Notes: generated by a model not told the origin, from the letters alone. Counted from the first letter of the stretch, positions 47,926 through 57,847 are shown. The stretch: 62,496 bases of DNA from Ruminococcus sp. (GCA_003521625.1 DPHV01000031.1:139073-201568); one strand, 5' to 3'. Numbers and translations are program-made.

Positions 47926-48534
47926 GTGACTTTTGATATAAAGAAATTAGAATGGACAAGAGAACCTGAAAGTTATGCTATCGCTGATAATAGAATAGAG
48001 ATAACCACAAAACCGTTTACGGATTTATGGCAAAGAACCTATTATCATTTTAGGAATGACAATGCACCTGTATTGCAAATGCATACCAATGAGCGATTTT
48101 TTTCATTTACTGTAAAAACGGAATTTGAAAGCAAGCATAGATTTGACCAATGTGGTATTGTAATGTATCTTGATAGTGATAATTGGTTAAAAGGCTCAAT
48201 AGAATATGAGAATGAAAAATTTCAGCATTTAGGTAGTGTTGTTACAAATAACGGTTATTCTGATTGGGCAACTACTGAAATTAGTGTTGACATAAAATCT
48301 ATGTGGTATAGGTTTAGCCGAAGAGAAGATGACTATTGTATTGAATGTTCTGAGGATGGTATAACATTCAAGCAGATGAGAATTTGCCATATGTGGAATG
48401 GTGACAATGAAATTCGTTTTGGAATTTATGCTTGCAGTCCGGAAGCTTCTTCGTTTAAAGCTGTGTTCACAAATATGGAGATTACAGAATGTAAATGGTT
48501 GGCACATAATGGACAAAAACCGGATTTGTGCTAA
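47926..48534 (+). CDS. DUF1349 (concanavalin-like) protein
   Basis: About 202 residues with the DUF1349 pattern: KPFTDLWQRTYYHF, FFSFTVKTEFESKHRFDQCG, VMYLDSDNWLKGSIEYEN, and FGIYACSPEASSFKAVFTN near the end. Beta-sandwich proteins of this family have no firm function; carbohydrate binding has been suggested. The GTG 47926 start is supported by TAGGAG eight bases upstream. It is last in the pyk operon. Confidence 0.85.
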   Translation: MTFDIKKLEWTREPESYAIADNRIEITTKPFTDLWQRTYYHFRNDNAPVLQMHTNERFFSFTVKTEFESKHRFDQCGIVMYLDSDNWLKGSIEYENEKFQHLGSVVTNNGYSDWATTEISVDIKSMWYRFSRREDDYCIECSEDGITFKQMRICHMWNGDNEIRFGIYACSPEASSFKAVFTNMEITECKWLAHNGQKPDLC

Positions 48535-48591
48535 CAGATTTGAATTTATATCAAATTGACAACTTCCACTTTAACATTTAGCTTATATAGT

Positions 48592-48630
48592 AAACGGCAG
48601 ACTGTAACGCAGCCTGCCGTTTGTCATTTA
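48592..48630. terminator. Possible terminator between DUF1349 gene and mazF
   Basis: Nine-bp stem AAACGGCAG/CTGCCGTTT (48592-48600 with 48614-48622), 13-base loop. The T-run is interrupted. It lies between convergent genes. Confidence 0.6.
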
Positions 48631-48654
48631 CCGCACGTTTTATGTAGAGCGGTA

Positions 48655-49011
48655 TTATGCGTTTAGTCCGAATGAAATTGAAATTGCGTTGTTAATGTCG
48701 TTCATTGCGCTTTCGTCAACCGAGCCCATTTTTTCCTTTAAACGCTTTTTGTCAATTGTCCTTACCTGTTCAAGCAGAACAACGCTGTCCTTTGCAAGTC
48801 CCGAGCTGTCTGCGTGCAGAGGAATGTGTGTGGGAAGATTTGCCTTTGACTGCTGACTTGTGATTGCAGCGGCAATAACAGTCGGACTGAATCGGTTTCC
48901 CACGTTGTTCTGCACAATGAGAACAGGTCTTATTCCGCCCTGCTCCGAGCCGACAACAGGGCTTAAATCGGCGTAATAGATGTCACCACGACGTATATTC
49001 AAGGCTTTCAC
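48655..49011 (-). CDS. mazF: MazF/EndoA-type mRNA interferase toxin
   Basis: A 118-residue sequence-specific endoribonuclease of the PemK/MazF family, with IRRGDIYYADLSPVVGSEQG at the N-terminus, RPVLIVQNNVGNRFSPTVI, and the TxxxIPL core (LPTHIPL). In Firmicutes this gene (ndoA) normally follows a small antitoxin gene after alr. No antitoxin frame is evident directly upstream here, and alr is 4 kb away. It may be regulated in trans or by a very short, missed gene. Confidence 0.92.
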   Translation of the reverse strand: MKALNIRRGDIYYADLSPVVGSEQGGIRPVLIVQNNVGNRFSPTVIAAAITSQQSKANLPTHIPLHADSSGLAKDSVVLLEQVRTIDKKRLKEKMGSVDESAMNDINNAISISFGLNA

Positions 49012-49140
49012 GCTCCAAATAATTTATTTACTGATATTTTTGCCTATCCGTTAGCTTTTATACAGCTATTACATAATATTTTTGGGCGTAAAATTTGTGA
49101 ATATTATTCCTTGACAGAATTTTAAATTTGTATGTATCAA

Positions 49141-49662
49141 TCAGTTTTTATCCGCTTTTATCTCTGAAAATTCAATATTCAGCTCTGCATTTTTAATTTC
49201 TGCACCCGTAATTTCCCCGTCTTTGTCTGTGGTAATAACGCAATCTCCGCTGTCGGTTTTTAAATTATATGTACATACGCTGTCGCTTTGGGTTGAAAGC
49301 TTTGCTCTGCCTTGAGAAATACCGTCAAGAATTGATTTTACAAGGCTCGGAAAGCTCTTTTGCGGCAGATACGCCTCATCTGCACTGCAAATAAGATTTT
49401 CCCTCGACATTTCAAGCTCGCCGTTTTTGTATTCAAAGTTTATTCCGTCAAGCTCTTCGGGACTGCTTATGCTTATGTACGCAACGCCCTGCCTGTTTGT
49501 GCTGATACTTCCCGAATATTCAGCATCACGATAACTTGAATTAAAATTTGCGGAAAAGTCCGTTACAATATCGGCAGGCTCATTTTTAGCCTGACATCCG
49601 CCGAAAAGCAAAATCAGCAAAAAAGAAAAGACATATAATGTGTTCAAAACCCTCTTGGTCAT
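49141..49662 (-). CDS. Lipoprotein of unknown function
   Basis: 173 residues with a lipoprotein signal peptide ending in lipobox LFGGC (Cys at about 23). The mature part is Ser/Asp-rich and beta-like. Anchored outside the membrane. No domain is recognised; such DUF4352-unlike short lipoproteins commonly sit beside nnrD in relatives, but this is only a recollection of context. Confidence 0.8.
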   Translation of the reverse strand: MTKRVLNTLYVFSFLLILLFGGCQAKNEPADIVTDFSANFNSSYRDAEYSGSISTNRQGVAYISISSPEELDGINFEYKNGELEMSRENLICSADEAYLPQKSFPSLVKSILDGISQGRAKLSTQSDSVCTYNLKTDSGDCVITTDKDGEITGAEIKNAELNIEFSEIKADKN

Positions 49663-49736
49663 AATTCCCTCCGTAGGTGTTTTTATACATTATATGTCTT
49701 TGTTATTTTTAAAATTACGTCAAACAAGCCGTTGAA

Positions 49737-50609
49737 TTAAAAACCGCATTTTCTGAAAGCCTGCGGAATTTCGTCTATAAGGTCTGTCGGAAGCATTGAA
49801 ATTCTGCCGAGCTTTTTAGCGGCAATATCACCTGATAAACCGTGAAGATAAACAGCCGCAGCCGCCGCATCAAACGGCTTTGCTCCTTGCGCAAGCAAAG
49901 AGCCTGTCATTCCTGCAAGCACGTCTCCGCTTCCGCCGGTAGCCATTCCCGAATTTCCCGTTCGGTTAATCATAACTCTGCCTTCGGGAGAAGCAATAAT
50001 TGTTCCGGAACCTTTCAGTACTGTAACAACGCCGTATTCCTTTGCAAAATCAGCCGCAATTTCAGCTCTGTTTTCGTTTACGGCTTTCGGAGTCAATTTT
50101 ACAAGCCTTGCCATTTCACCGGGGTGGGGAGTAATGATAATCGGCACTTTTGCTTTTTTGAGAATATCGGGATTTTTAGCAACACAATTGAGTGCGTCTG
50201 CGTCAAGTACAAGTGGTTTTGTACAACTTTCTATAAAAGAATTAACAAGCTCTGCGGTATCATCGCACACCGACAAGCCGCACCCGATAAGCACTGCACT
50301 TGACTTTTCAGCCTCGCAAAGCAGAAAATCAATGTTGCTTTTGCTGATTTTGCCGTCAGACGTTTCTTCAAGCGGAAAAAATACGCTTTCAAAAATCGCA
50401 CCTGCCGCAATCGGATAAATGCTTTTCGGCAACGCTGTTTTCAGCAGTCCGAGTCCGCACCTTAAAGCCGCTTTTCCAGCCATAATCGCCGCACCTGCCA
50501 TACCGTAACAGCCGCAAATGCAAAGCAGTGAGCCGAGCGTGCCTTTGTTTGCATCATCCGGACGGTTAAAAACTGCCTTTTTAACAATATTTCTGTCGGT
50601 TTGTTCCAT
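49737..50609 (-). CDS. nnrD: ADP-dependent (S)-NAD(P)H-hydrate dehydratase
   Basis: Repairs hydrated NAD(P)H. Ribokinase-like fold with NKGTLGSLLCICGCYGMAGA, LDADALNCVA, ITPHPGEMARL, KGSGTII and TGGSGDVLAGMTGSLLAQG. Only the dehydratase half is present; the YjeF_N epimerase domain is absent. ATG 50609 is preferred to 50624 because CAGG lies eight bases upstream. It overlaps or abuts the membrane protein gene upstream. Confidence 0.92.
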   Translation of the reverse strand: MEQTDRNIVKKAVFNRPDDANKGTLGSLLCICGCYGMAGAAIMAGKAALRCGLGLLKTALPKSIYPIAAGAIFESVFFPLEETSDGKISKSNIDFLLCEAEKSSAVLIGCGLSVCDDTAELVNSFIESCTKPLVLDADALNCVAKNPDILKKAKVPIIITPHPGEMARLVKLTPKAVNENRAEIAADFAKEYGVVTVLKGSGTIIASPEGRVMINRTGNSGMATGGSGDVLAGMTGSLLAQGAKPFDAAAAAVYLHGLSGDIAAKKLGRISMLPTDLIDEIPQAFRKCGF

Positions 50610-50613
50610 TAAA

Positions 50614-51156
50614 TCAACCTGCATTTCTGTTATAGAACAGCTTTAAAACAATATCCTTGTTAAGATACCTTTTCATTCCCTCTAAAATCTGTTCGTTGGG
50701 TGAGAAAATTAAAAGGCATTTTCCGTAGGCGGCACTGTTGAAAACCGCATAATAATTTTCGCTGTCAGCGTCAATGTCACGAGCAGCAATAAAGCTCTTG
50801 GTAAATCTTATACCGTCAACTGACTTTTCGCCCTTTTCAAGCTTTTCAATTTCTCTTATCGGCACTTTGCAGACACGCTTTCTTTTGCGCAGAGAAATTA
50901 CCTTTGAAATTTCAAGCTCGTCGCCTGCAACGGAGTATTCAAATTCAACTCTCTGCGAGGTGATTATGTACCACACAACGTATATTCCGCCCATAAACAA
51001 AAACAATCCGATGTAGAACATATATGCCGTAATAACAAATGCGAGCATTGAAAATACTATCGGTATCAAAATGAGAATCAGAACAGACAGAATTTTGATT
51101 ATAAGATTTTTAGGTTTGTTAGCTCTTTTAACAACCTGTTCGTTAAAGCCTTCCAA
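50614..51156 (-). CDS. Membrane protein (DUF6106-like)
   Basis: 180 residues. Two adjacent membrane segments (about 20-65: IIKILSVLILILIPIVFSML and YMFYIGLFLFMGGIYVVWYI) are followed by a soluble domain with ISLRKRKRVCKVPIREI then FTKSFIA and FSPNEQILEGMKRYL, like YcxB/PH-type domains. Function unknown. It is in line with nnrD on the minus strand. Confidence 0.75.
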   Translation of the reverse strand: MEGFNEQVVKRANKPKNLIIKILSVLILILIPIVFSMLAFVITAYMFYIGLFLFMGGIYVVWYIITSQRVEFEYSVAGDELEISKVISLRKRKRVCKVPIREIEKLEKGEKSVDGIRFTKSFIAARDIDADSENYYAVFNSAAYGKCLLIFSPNEQILEGMKRYLNKDIVLKLFYNRNAG

Positions 51157-51274
51157 TGTGTAGTCTCCTTTTGGTAAATTTCCCTATAATAATATCATAT
51201 ATAAGCGTTGTTTTCAATAGTTTAAAATAAATAATAGCTTAAATATAGTATAGTAAACTTTTAGGATATATCAG

Positions 51275-51428
51275 AGCCTTCCCTTGAGGGAAGGTGTCAC
51301 AGCGATTTTCGCTGTGACGGAAGGGTGGTAGGGGAGAAGAACATACAAAAATAAGGAAAAGTTCATCTCCACCCCTCAGTTATTTTGCAGGCAAAATGAC
51401 AGCTCCCCTAAAAAGGGGAGCCTTGGAT
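51275..51428. repeat. 154-bp structured intergenic repeat (REP/MITE-like)
   Basis: Three hairpins in series: CCTTCCC-TTGA-GGGAAGG (51277-51294), GTCACAGCGA-TTT-TCGCTGTGAC (51296-51318), and AGCTCCCCT...AGGGGAGC (51401-51421). The outer ends AGAGCCTTCCC and GGGGAGCCTTGG are partly complementary. Sequences of this style are dispersed in intergenic regions of gut Clostridia. It occupies most of the 298-base gap before putP. Confidence 0.75.
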
Positions 51429-51454
51429 ATAATATCAAAGTATTGTTGTTCTGA

Positions 51455-53023
51455 TTAAATCTCAATTGTTTTGATTGAATCAAACTCGTCCAGAATTTCC
51501 TTTGACGGTTTCTTTGTGAGTAAGGATACAACCACGTTTACAACCAGTGCAAATGCAAAGCCTAAAACGAGTGAATAGAGGTTTGTTGCGCTGTAGAGTG
51601 TTGCACCGTTTACAAGCGGCAGGTAGTCCCACACGATAACGGTGAGTGCGCCTGTAGCCATACCCGAGATTGCACCTGCAAGCGTTGATCGTTTCCAGAA
51701 CAGCGCAAGCAGTACAACAGGACCGAATGCCGAGCCGAAGCCTGCCCAAGCGTCGGAAACAAGTCCCATAATGCTTGAATTCGGGTCAATTGCGATAAAG
51801 AATGCAATTACGGCAACAACGATAACTGCGATTTTACCTACCCAGAGAGCGTTCTTTTCGGATGCGTCCTTTTTGATAACGCCCTTGTACATATCCTCCG
51901 AAACAGCCGAAGCTGTAACAAGAAGCTGACTGTCTGCGGTTGACATAATAGCCGCTAAAATTCCGCAGAGGAAAATACCGCCGATAAAGATTAATATACC
52001 GTTCTCCGAGAAGAACTGCTGAATTGTACGGATAAATACCGTTTCACTTGATGAACCCTCGAGCGATGTTGTGAGATAACCTCTTGCAACAAGACCGATA
52101 AGGCAGGAAGCCGCAAGTGAAATAACAACCCAGGTAATTGCAATTTTTCTTGATTTCTTAATTTCTTTGTTGCTCTTGACAGCCATAAATCTTACAAGAA
52201 TGTGGGGCATACCAAAGTAGCCGAGTCCCCATGCGAGGTTTGAAATAATCGAAACGGCAGAAATCGGAGTGCCGTCGTCGTTTTTCAGGAAATTAAGGAA
52301 GTTGTCGGGATTTGAAACGCCGTTTGAAACGAGTGCGTCCGAGAAACCTGTTTTGTAAGTAAGCGTTGCATATGCGAGAATCGGAACGGACATAATCGCA
52401 ATAAGCATAAGCAAGCCCTGAATAAGGTCTGTGGTGCAGACAGCCTTGAAGCCGCCCATAAAGGTGTACACAAGAATTACGAGTGCGGCTACGCAAAGAC
52501 CGACCATATAGATTGTGTTGTAGTTTCCTGTTTCTGCATTTCCGTCCGAGAACAGAGTAGCAAAAAGCTTTGCGCCCGAGCTGAAAGCCGAAGCTGTGTA
52601 AACCGTAAAGAATACAGCGATGATAACAGCGGAAACAATTTTGATGATTCCCCTCTTGTCACGGTAGCGGTTCTGGAAAAAGCTCGGAATAGTAAGCGAG
52701 TTTCCTGCGACAATTGTGTATTTTCTGAGTCTTGCCGAAACGATATACCAGTTGAGAATTGTGCCGATTAAAAGACCGACTGCAATCCACACTTCGCCCG
52801 TACCTGCAAGATATACCGAGCCGGGAAGTCCCATAAGAAGCCAGCCGCTCATATCGGAAGCCTGCGCCGACAGCGCCGCAGTCCAGCCGCCTAAATTTCT
52901 ACCGCCCAGAAAGTAGTCCTCGTTGTTCTTGGTGCTTTTTGAGTAGATAAAGCCGATTACAATCATCATTACAAGGTAAGCGGCAAACGCACAAAGAACT
53001 ATAATGTTGTTGGTGCTAATCAT
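51455..53023 (-). CDS. putP: Sodium/proline symporter
   Basis: 522 residues and about 13 membrane segments of the SSS family. Conserved features: FLGGRNLGGWTAALSAQASDMSGWLLMG split around TM1, ALRKRT-like SARLRKYT, and GALGYFGM-like GLGYFGMPHILVRFMA. It imports proline with Na+. The lipid-facing helices run to residue 500. It is monocistronic, with proBA elsewhere in the window for synthesis. Confidence 0.92.
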   Translation of the reverse strand: MISTNNIIVLCAFAAYLVMMIVIGFIYSKSTKNNEDYFLGGRNLGGWTAALSAQASDMSGWLLMGLPGSVYLAGTGEVWIAVGLLIGTILNWYIVSARLRKYTIVAGNSLTIPSFFQNRYRDKRGIIKIVSAVIIAVFFTVYTASAFSSGAKLFATLFSDGNAETGNYNTIYMVGLCVAALVILVYTFMGGFKAVCTTDLIQGLLMLIAIMSVPILAYATLTYKTGFSDALVSNGVSNPDNFLNFLKNDDGTPISAVSIISNLAWGLGYFGMPHILVRFMAVKSNKEIKKSRKIAITWVVISLAASCLIGLVARGYLTTSLEGSSSETVFIRTIQQFFSENGILIFIGGIFLCGILAAIMSTADSQLLVTASAVSEDMYKGVIKKDASEKNALWVGKIAVIVVAVIAFFIAIDPNSSIMGLVSDAWAGFGSAFGPVVLLALFWKRSTLAGAISGMATGALTVIVWDYLPLVNGATLYSATNLYSLVLGFAFALVVNVVVSLLTKKPSKEILDEFDSIKTIEI

Positions 53024-53242
53024 TCTTTCCTCCTGTATGTTATAGATTTTGTAAACAATACTTTATTATAGTAGCAAAAATATGTAAAAAAATCAAGTAA
53101 AATGCGCAATTGATGTAAAATATTGAAAAAGCTGTTTCAAAATCAGCGTTTGTGTTGATTTAAGTATGCAAAAGTTATATAATAAAAAAATAGCAATCCG
53201 ATTATTTTCGGTTTGATTAATAATCCGGACAGAAGGTTAACA

Positions 53243-54421
53243 ATGGAATTTGTAAAAAGAACATGGGCGGAAATTTCGCTTGACGCAATCGCCCATAATT
53301 TTAATGAAATTAAAAATAAAATCGGCGGCAAAGCTAAAATCTGCTGTGTTATCAAGGCTGACGGCTACGGTCACGGTGCAGTTGAGCTTGCCCATATATA
53401 TGAAAAGCTCGGCGCAGATTTTTTTGCCGTTTCAAATATTGACGAGGGTGCGGAAATCAGAAATTCAGGCTGTACTCTGCCGATAGTAATTCTCGGTTAT
53501 ACTCCCGTTGCCGAGGTGAAAAGACTTTCGGAATATAATATCTCTCAGGCTGTTTTCTCTCTTGAATATGCAAAATCACTTTCGGACGAGTGTGTAAAAC
53601 AAGGCTGTGAGTGCAAAATTCACATCAAGGCTGATACGGGTATGAGCAGAATCGGCTTTATGTGTCAGGAATTTCCGAGAGATGATTATTCTATAAAAGA
53701 AATTTGTGAAGCCTGCAAGCTCCCGAATCTTCAGCTTGAAGGACTGTTTACTCACTTCTGCGTGTCCGACGAAGCACAAGAGGGCAGAGAATTCACAAAC
53801 AAGCAGTACAAAAACTTTATATATGTAAAAAACAAGCTTGCTGAAAACGGTATCAACGTACCAATCTGCCACTGTTCAAACAGCGGAGCAATTGAAGATT
53901 ACAGCGATACATACTGCGATATGGTTCGTGCAGGAATTATTCTCTACGGATTGTCGCCCTCGCAAAAGCTTTACGGCAAGCTTGACCTTGTTCCTGCTAT
54001 GACTCTCAAAACCTCGGTTGCTTATGTTAAGGAGCTGAAAAAGGGAGCAGATGTTTCCTACGGAAGAACCTTTACCGCCGAGCGAGATATGAAAATTGCT
54101 ACTGTTCCTATCGGTTACGCAGACGGTTATATCCGCCACAACGCCGAAAACGGTTATATGCTTATAAACGGAAAGAAAGCAAAAATTGTGGGCAGAATAT
54201 GTATGGACCAGACAATGCTCGACGTTACCGACATTGAAGATGTAAAAACAGGCGACGAGGTAATTGTTTTCGGAACAGGCAAAGACGGTGAGCCGACTGC
54301 GGATATGATTGCAGAAAATACGGGTACAATCAACTATGAGGTTGTATGCCTTGTCGGCAAGCGTGTGCCGAGAATTTACTACAAAAACGGAATTGTTACG
54401 GATGTGATGTATAAGCTATGA
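53243..54421 (+). CDS. alr: Alanine racemase
   Basis: PLP enzyme that makes D-alanine for peptidoglycan. 392 residues with the PLP lysine in VIKADGYGHGA (about 38), HIKADTGMSRIGF, MVRAGIILYGLSPS and the catalytic Tyr in VSYGRTFTAE. ATG 53243 follows AGAAGG; the upstream frame to 53213 is unsupported. Its stop overlaps the polA start (ATGA). Confidence 0.95.
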   Translation: MEFVKRTWAEISLDAIAHNFNEIKNKIGGKAKICCVIKADGYGHGAVELAHIYEKLGADFFAVSNIDEGAEIRNSGCTLPIVILGYTPVAEVKRLSEYNISQAVFSLEYAKSLSDECVKQGCECKIHIKADTGMSRIGFMCQEFPRDDYSIKEICEACKLPNLQLEGLFTHFCVSDEAQEGREFTNKQYKNFIYVKNKLAENGINVPICHCSNSGAIEDYSDTYCDMVRAGIILYGLSPSQKLYGKLDLVPAMTLKTSVAYVKELKKGADVSYGRTFTAERDMKIATVPIGYADGYIRHNAENGYMLINGKKAKIVGRICMDQTMLDVTDIEDVKTGDEVIVFGTGKDGEPTADMIAENTGTINYEVVCLVGKRVPRIYYKNGIVTDVMYKL

Positions 54422-56982
54422 GATTACTTGTTATTGACGGAAACAGCATTGTAAACCGTGCGTTTTACGGAATCAGACCTCTCACAACAAAGGACGGTCA
54501 GTTTACCAACGCAATTTACGGCTTTCTTACAATGCTTACAAAGCTGAAAAATGAAGAAAATCCCGATGCAGTTGCAATTGCATTTGACCTTAAAGCACCG
54601 ACCTTCAGACACAAGGCTTATTCGGGCTACAAGGCAACACGAAAAGGTATGCCGCCCGAGCTTGCCTCGCAGATGGCACCGCTTAAGGAGCTTTTAAAAT
54701 TGTTGGGATATAAAATCGTCACCTGTGAGGGTTTTGAAGCTGATGATATTCTCGGAACATTTGCCACCGCCTGTGAAAACAGCGACGACGAGTGCGTTAT
54801 TGCAACGGGTGACCGTGACAGCCTACAACTTGTTTCCGACAAAACAAGCGTTCACCTCTGCACCAACAAGGACGATATTCTCTACACTCCCAAAAAGATT
54901 ATGGAGGATTACGGCGTAACTCCCCTTGAGCTTATCGAAATCAAGGCTATTCAGGGCGATTCCTCCGACAACATTCCCGGAGTTGCAGGAATCGGACCGA
55001 AGGGCGCAGGCGACCTTATCAAAAAGTATCACACAGTTGAATATATATACGAGCACATTGATGAGCTTGACATCAAGGACGGAGTTCGCAATAAGCTGAA
55101 AAATTCAAAAGAAAATGCGATTTTAAGCCGTATGCTCGGCGAAATCTGCCGCACTGCTCCGATTGACACAGAGGTACAAAAGTATGTAGTCAATATGGAA
55201 AATCCTGCCGAGTGCGCAAGATATATGGTTAAGCTGGAACTTTTTTCTTTAATCGAAAAATTCGGTCTTAATGAAACAGCAGTTCCGCAGGAAAAGCATA
55301 CCGAAGTAAAATCGCTTGAGGTTTTTGAAAAGGAAGAAGATAATGTTCTTTTAAAGAATATTACAGAGCTTGGAAAATTATACTTTAACGCTGAATTTTC
55401 GGAAAAGGAATTAAAATTATTTGTATTTCTTTATGACGGTAAGGTTTATTTGAGCGAAAGCAAGGAGCTTTTCGAAAAGCTCTTATGTGATGAAAAAATC
55501 GAAAAATACACGAGAAATTCAAAGTCAATTTTTGCGTATGCAGACAGAAAAGGCTTTGAAATCAAGTCGCTTGTTTTTGACGTGGAGCTTGCGGCATATC
55601 TGCTTGAGCCGTCGTCAAAGGATTATTCCGACGAAAATCTCTGCAAATTGAATGAAATTGAATTGCCGACAACGGAAAATGAGGAATACAAGTCTTACAG
55701 AGCGCTTGCGGTTTACGATTTGCTCTGCGAAAAGCTGAACAGCGAAATCAAAGCAAACGAGCAGGAAAAGCTGTTAGTTGATATTGAAATTCCGCTTGCA
55801 AACGTGCTTGCAAAAATGGAAAATATCGGCTTTGACGTTGACCGACAGGGAATAGAGGACTACGGCAAAATGCTGTCCGAGCAGATTAAGAGCCTTGAAG
55901 AGTCAATTTATGAAAGCTCGGGAACGCAGTTTAACATAAATTCCCCGAAACAGCTCGGAAAGGTTTTGTTTGAGGACTTGGGACTGCCCTGCAAGAAAAA
56001 GACAAAGAGCGGCTACAGCACTAACGCAGAAGTGCTTGAAAGTCTGCGTTACGAACACCCCGTTGTTGAAATGGTTTTGCAGTACCGCACGCTTGCAAAG
56101 CTCAACTCCACCTACTGCGAGGGACTTTTAAAGGTTATCGGCGACGACGGCAGAATCCACTCAAGCTTTAATCAGACCGAAACACGTACCGGCAGAATCA
56201 GCTCCACCGAGCCGAATTTGCAGAATATCCCTGTTCGTACGGAGCTTGGCAGAGAGATGAGAAGATTTTTCTGCGCAAGAGAAGGCTGGGTGCTTGTTGA
56301 CGCCGACTATTCGCAGATTGAACTGCGTGTACTTGCTCACATTGCGCACGACAAAAATATGATTGAGGCATTTAAAAACAACGACGACATTCACGCAATA
56401 ACCGCCTCACAGGTTTTCGGTATGCCGCTTGATATGGTAACTCCGATAATGCGAAGCCGTGCAAAGGCGGTAAACTTCGGAATTGTCTACGGCATCGGCG
56501 CATTTTCGCTTGCAAAGGACATCGGCGTAAGCAACAAAGAGGCTTCAACGTACATCAAAAGCTACCTTGCTCACTACAGCGGCGTTGACGAGTATATGAA
56601 AAATGTTGTTGAAAAGGCAAAGCAGGACGGCTATGTTGAAACAATGTTCGGCAGACGGCGTTATCTACCCGAGCTTACATCGGGAAAGCATATGCTCCGT
56701 GCATTCGGCGAGCGTGTTGCAAGAAATATGCCGATTCAGGGGACAGCCGCCGATATAATTAAAATCGCAATGGTTAAGGTGAATGACAGAATCAAAAAAG
56801 AGGGACTCAGAGCAAGGCTGATTTTGCAGGTTCACGACGAGCTGATAGTAGAAGCTCCACAGGAAGAAAGCGAGATTGTAGCAAAACTCCTACAGGAAGA
56901 AATGGAAAACGCCGTTTCTCTTGACGTTCCGCTTACTGCCGATGCGGCTATAGGAAAGACGTGGTATGATGCAAAGGGATAA
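54418..56982 (+). CDS. polA: DNA polymerase I
   Basis: 854 residues. The N-terminal 5'-3' exonuclease domain (1-290) has NSIVNRAFYGIRPL, FEADDILGTFA, ATGDRDSLQL and GIGPKGAGDLI. The middle 3'-5' exonuclease domain is present in fold only and lacks the DxE metal residues (inactive, as in many Firmicutes). The polymerase domain has motif A DADYSQIELRVLAH, motif B RSRAKAVNFGIVYGIGAF and motif C QVHDELIVE. It is coupled to alr and overlaps the phosphatase gene. Confidence 0.97.
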   Translation: MRLLVIDGNSIVNRAFYGIRPLTTKDGQFTNAIYGFLTMLTKLKNEENPDAVAIAFDLKAPTFRHKAYSGYKATRKGMPPELASQMAPLKELLKLLGYKIVTCEGFEADDILGTFATACENSDDECVIATGDRDSLQLVSDKTSVHLCTNKDDILYTPKKIMEDYGVTPLELIEIKAIQGDSSDNIPGVAGIGPKGAGDLIKKYHTVEYIYEHIDELDIKDGVRNKLKNSKENAILSRMLGEICRTAPIDTEVQKYVVNMENPAECARYMVKLELFSLIEKFGLNETAVPQEKHTEVKSLEVFEKEEDNVLLKNITELGKLYFNAEFSEKELKLFVFLYDGKVYLSESKELFEKLLCDEKIEKYTRNSKSIFAYADRKGFEIKSLVFDVELAAYLLEPSSKDYSDENLCKLNEIELPTTENEEYKSYRALAVYDLLCEKLNSEIKANEQEKLLVDIEIPLANVLAKMENIGFDVDRQGIEDYGKMLSEQIKSLEESIYESSGTQFNINSPKQLGKVLFEDLGLPCKKKTKSGYSTNAEVLESLRYEHPVVEMVLQYRTLAKLNSTYCEGLLKVIGDDGRIHSSFNQTETRTGRISSTEPNLQNIPVRTELGREMRRFFCAREGWVLVDADYSQIELRVLAHIAHDKNMIEAFKNNDDIHAITASQVFGMPLDMVTPIMRSRAKAVNFGIVYGIGAFSLAKDIGVSNKEASTYIKSYLAHYSGVDEYMKNVVEKAKQDGYVETMFGRRRYLPELTSGKHMLRAFGERVARNMPIQGTAADIIKIAMVKVNDRIKKEGLRARLILQVHDELIVEAPQEESEIVAKLLQEEMENAVSLDVPLTADAAIGKTWYDAKG

Positions 56983-57403
56983 AAGATATATAGCGTTTGT
57001 CTGTACGGGCAACACCTGCCGCAGTCCGATGGCAGAGGGGATTTTCAATAAGCTTGCGTCGGAAAAGGGAATAGACGTAACAGCCGAAAGCTTCGGAATT
57101 TCCACAATTACGGGAGCTCCCGTTTCCGAAAATTCCGTAAAGGTATGCGCAGAAATCGGCGTTGACCTTTCAAAGTCAAGGTCGACCTATATTGAGGACG
57201 CACCTCTTGAAAAATACGAGAAATTCTACTGTATGTCGCAAAGCCACGCAAGGATTTTGTCGGAGTGTTATTTTGTGCCGAGTAATGATATAGAAGTACT
57301 CAATATCTGCGACCCGTACGGCGGAAACGAATTTATTTACAGAGAATGTCGTGATGAGATTTATAATTCTGTAAAGGAAATAATTGAGAGTTATGAGAAT
57401 TGA
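56966..57403 (+). CDS. Low-molecular-weight protein-tyrosine phosphatase
   Basis: 145 residues with the P-loop VCTGNTCRSPMAEG (C13, R19) and the general acid Asp in ICDPYGG. It removes phosphate from tyrosine or arginine on proteins; the target is unknown. It begins 17 bases inside polA (ATG 56966 or 56969) and overlaps rimI, so it is part of one coupled operon. Confidence 0.92.
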   Translation: MMQRDKRYIAFVCTGNTCRSPMAEGIFNKLASEKGIDVTAESFGISTITGAPVSENSVKVCAEIGVDLSKSRSTYIEDAPLEKYEKFYCMSQSHARILSECYFVPSNDIEVLNICDPYGGNEFIYRECRDEIYNSVKEIIESYEN

Positions 57404-57827
57404 AAAAATGACATCAGGTCATCTTGACGACGTATATATAATAGAAACCGAATGTTTTTCGCACCCTTGGTCAAAGCAGAGCCTTGAAGAAGAGCTGAAT
57501 AACGAAACCTCACTTTTTCTCGTTGCAAAAGAGGAAAACGAGGTTATCGGCTACATAGGAATGAGCATAGTAATTGACGAGGGTTATATTTTCAATGTTG
57601 CGGTACGTGAAAACCACAGAAACAAGGGCGTTGCAACTGCGCTGATAAACGAGCTTGTCACCTACGGCAAGAAAAACAATTTCAGCTTTATAACGCTTGA
57701 GGTAAGGGAGAGCAATCTGCCCGCAATTTCACTCTACTCAAAATTCGGATTTATCAAAGCAGGAGAGAGAAAGAACTACTACTCAAACCCCAAAGAAAAC
57801 GCAATTTTGATGACGAAATATTTGTAA
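57393..57827 (+). CDS. rimI: Ribosomal-protein alanine N-acetyltransferase
   Basis: GNAT of about 144 residues. Typical RimI features: IETECFSHPWSKQSLEEEL, IFNVAVRENHRNKGVATALI and LEVRESNLPAISLYSKFGF. It acetylates the N-terminus of ribosomal protein S18. ATG 57393 overlaps the phosphatase gene by 11 bases. tsaD follows 20 bases later, the usual rimI-tsaD pairing. Confidence 0.92.
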   Translation: MRIEKMTSGHLDDVYIIETECFSHPWSKQSLEEELNNETSLFLVAKEENEVIGYIGMSIVIDEGYIFNVAVRENHRNKGVATALINELVTYGKKNNFSFITLEVRESNLPAISLYSKFGFIKAGERKNYYSNPKENAILMTKYL

Positions 57828-57847
57828 ATGAATGAAAGGATTTATAT

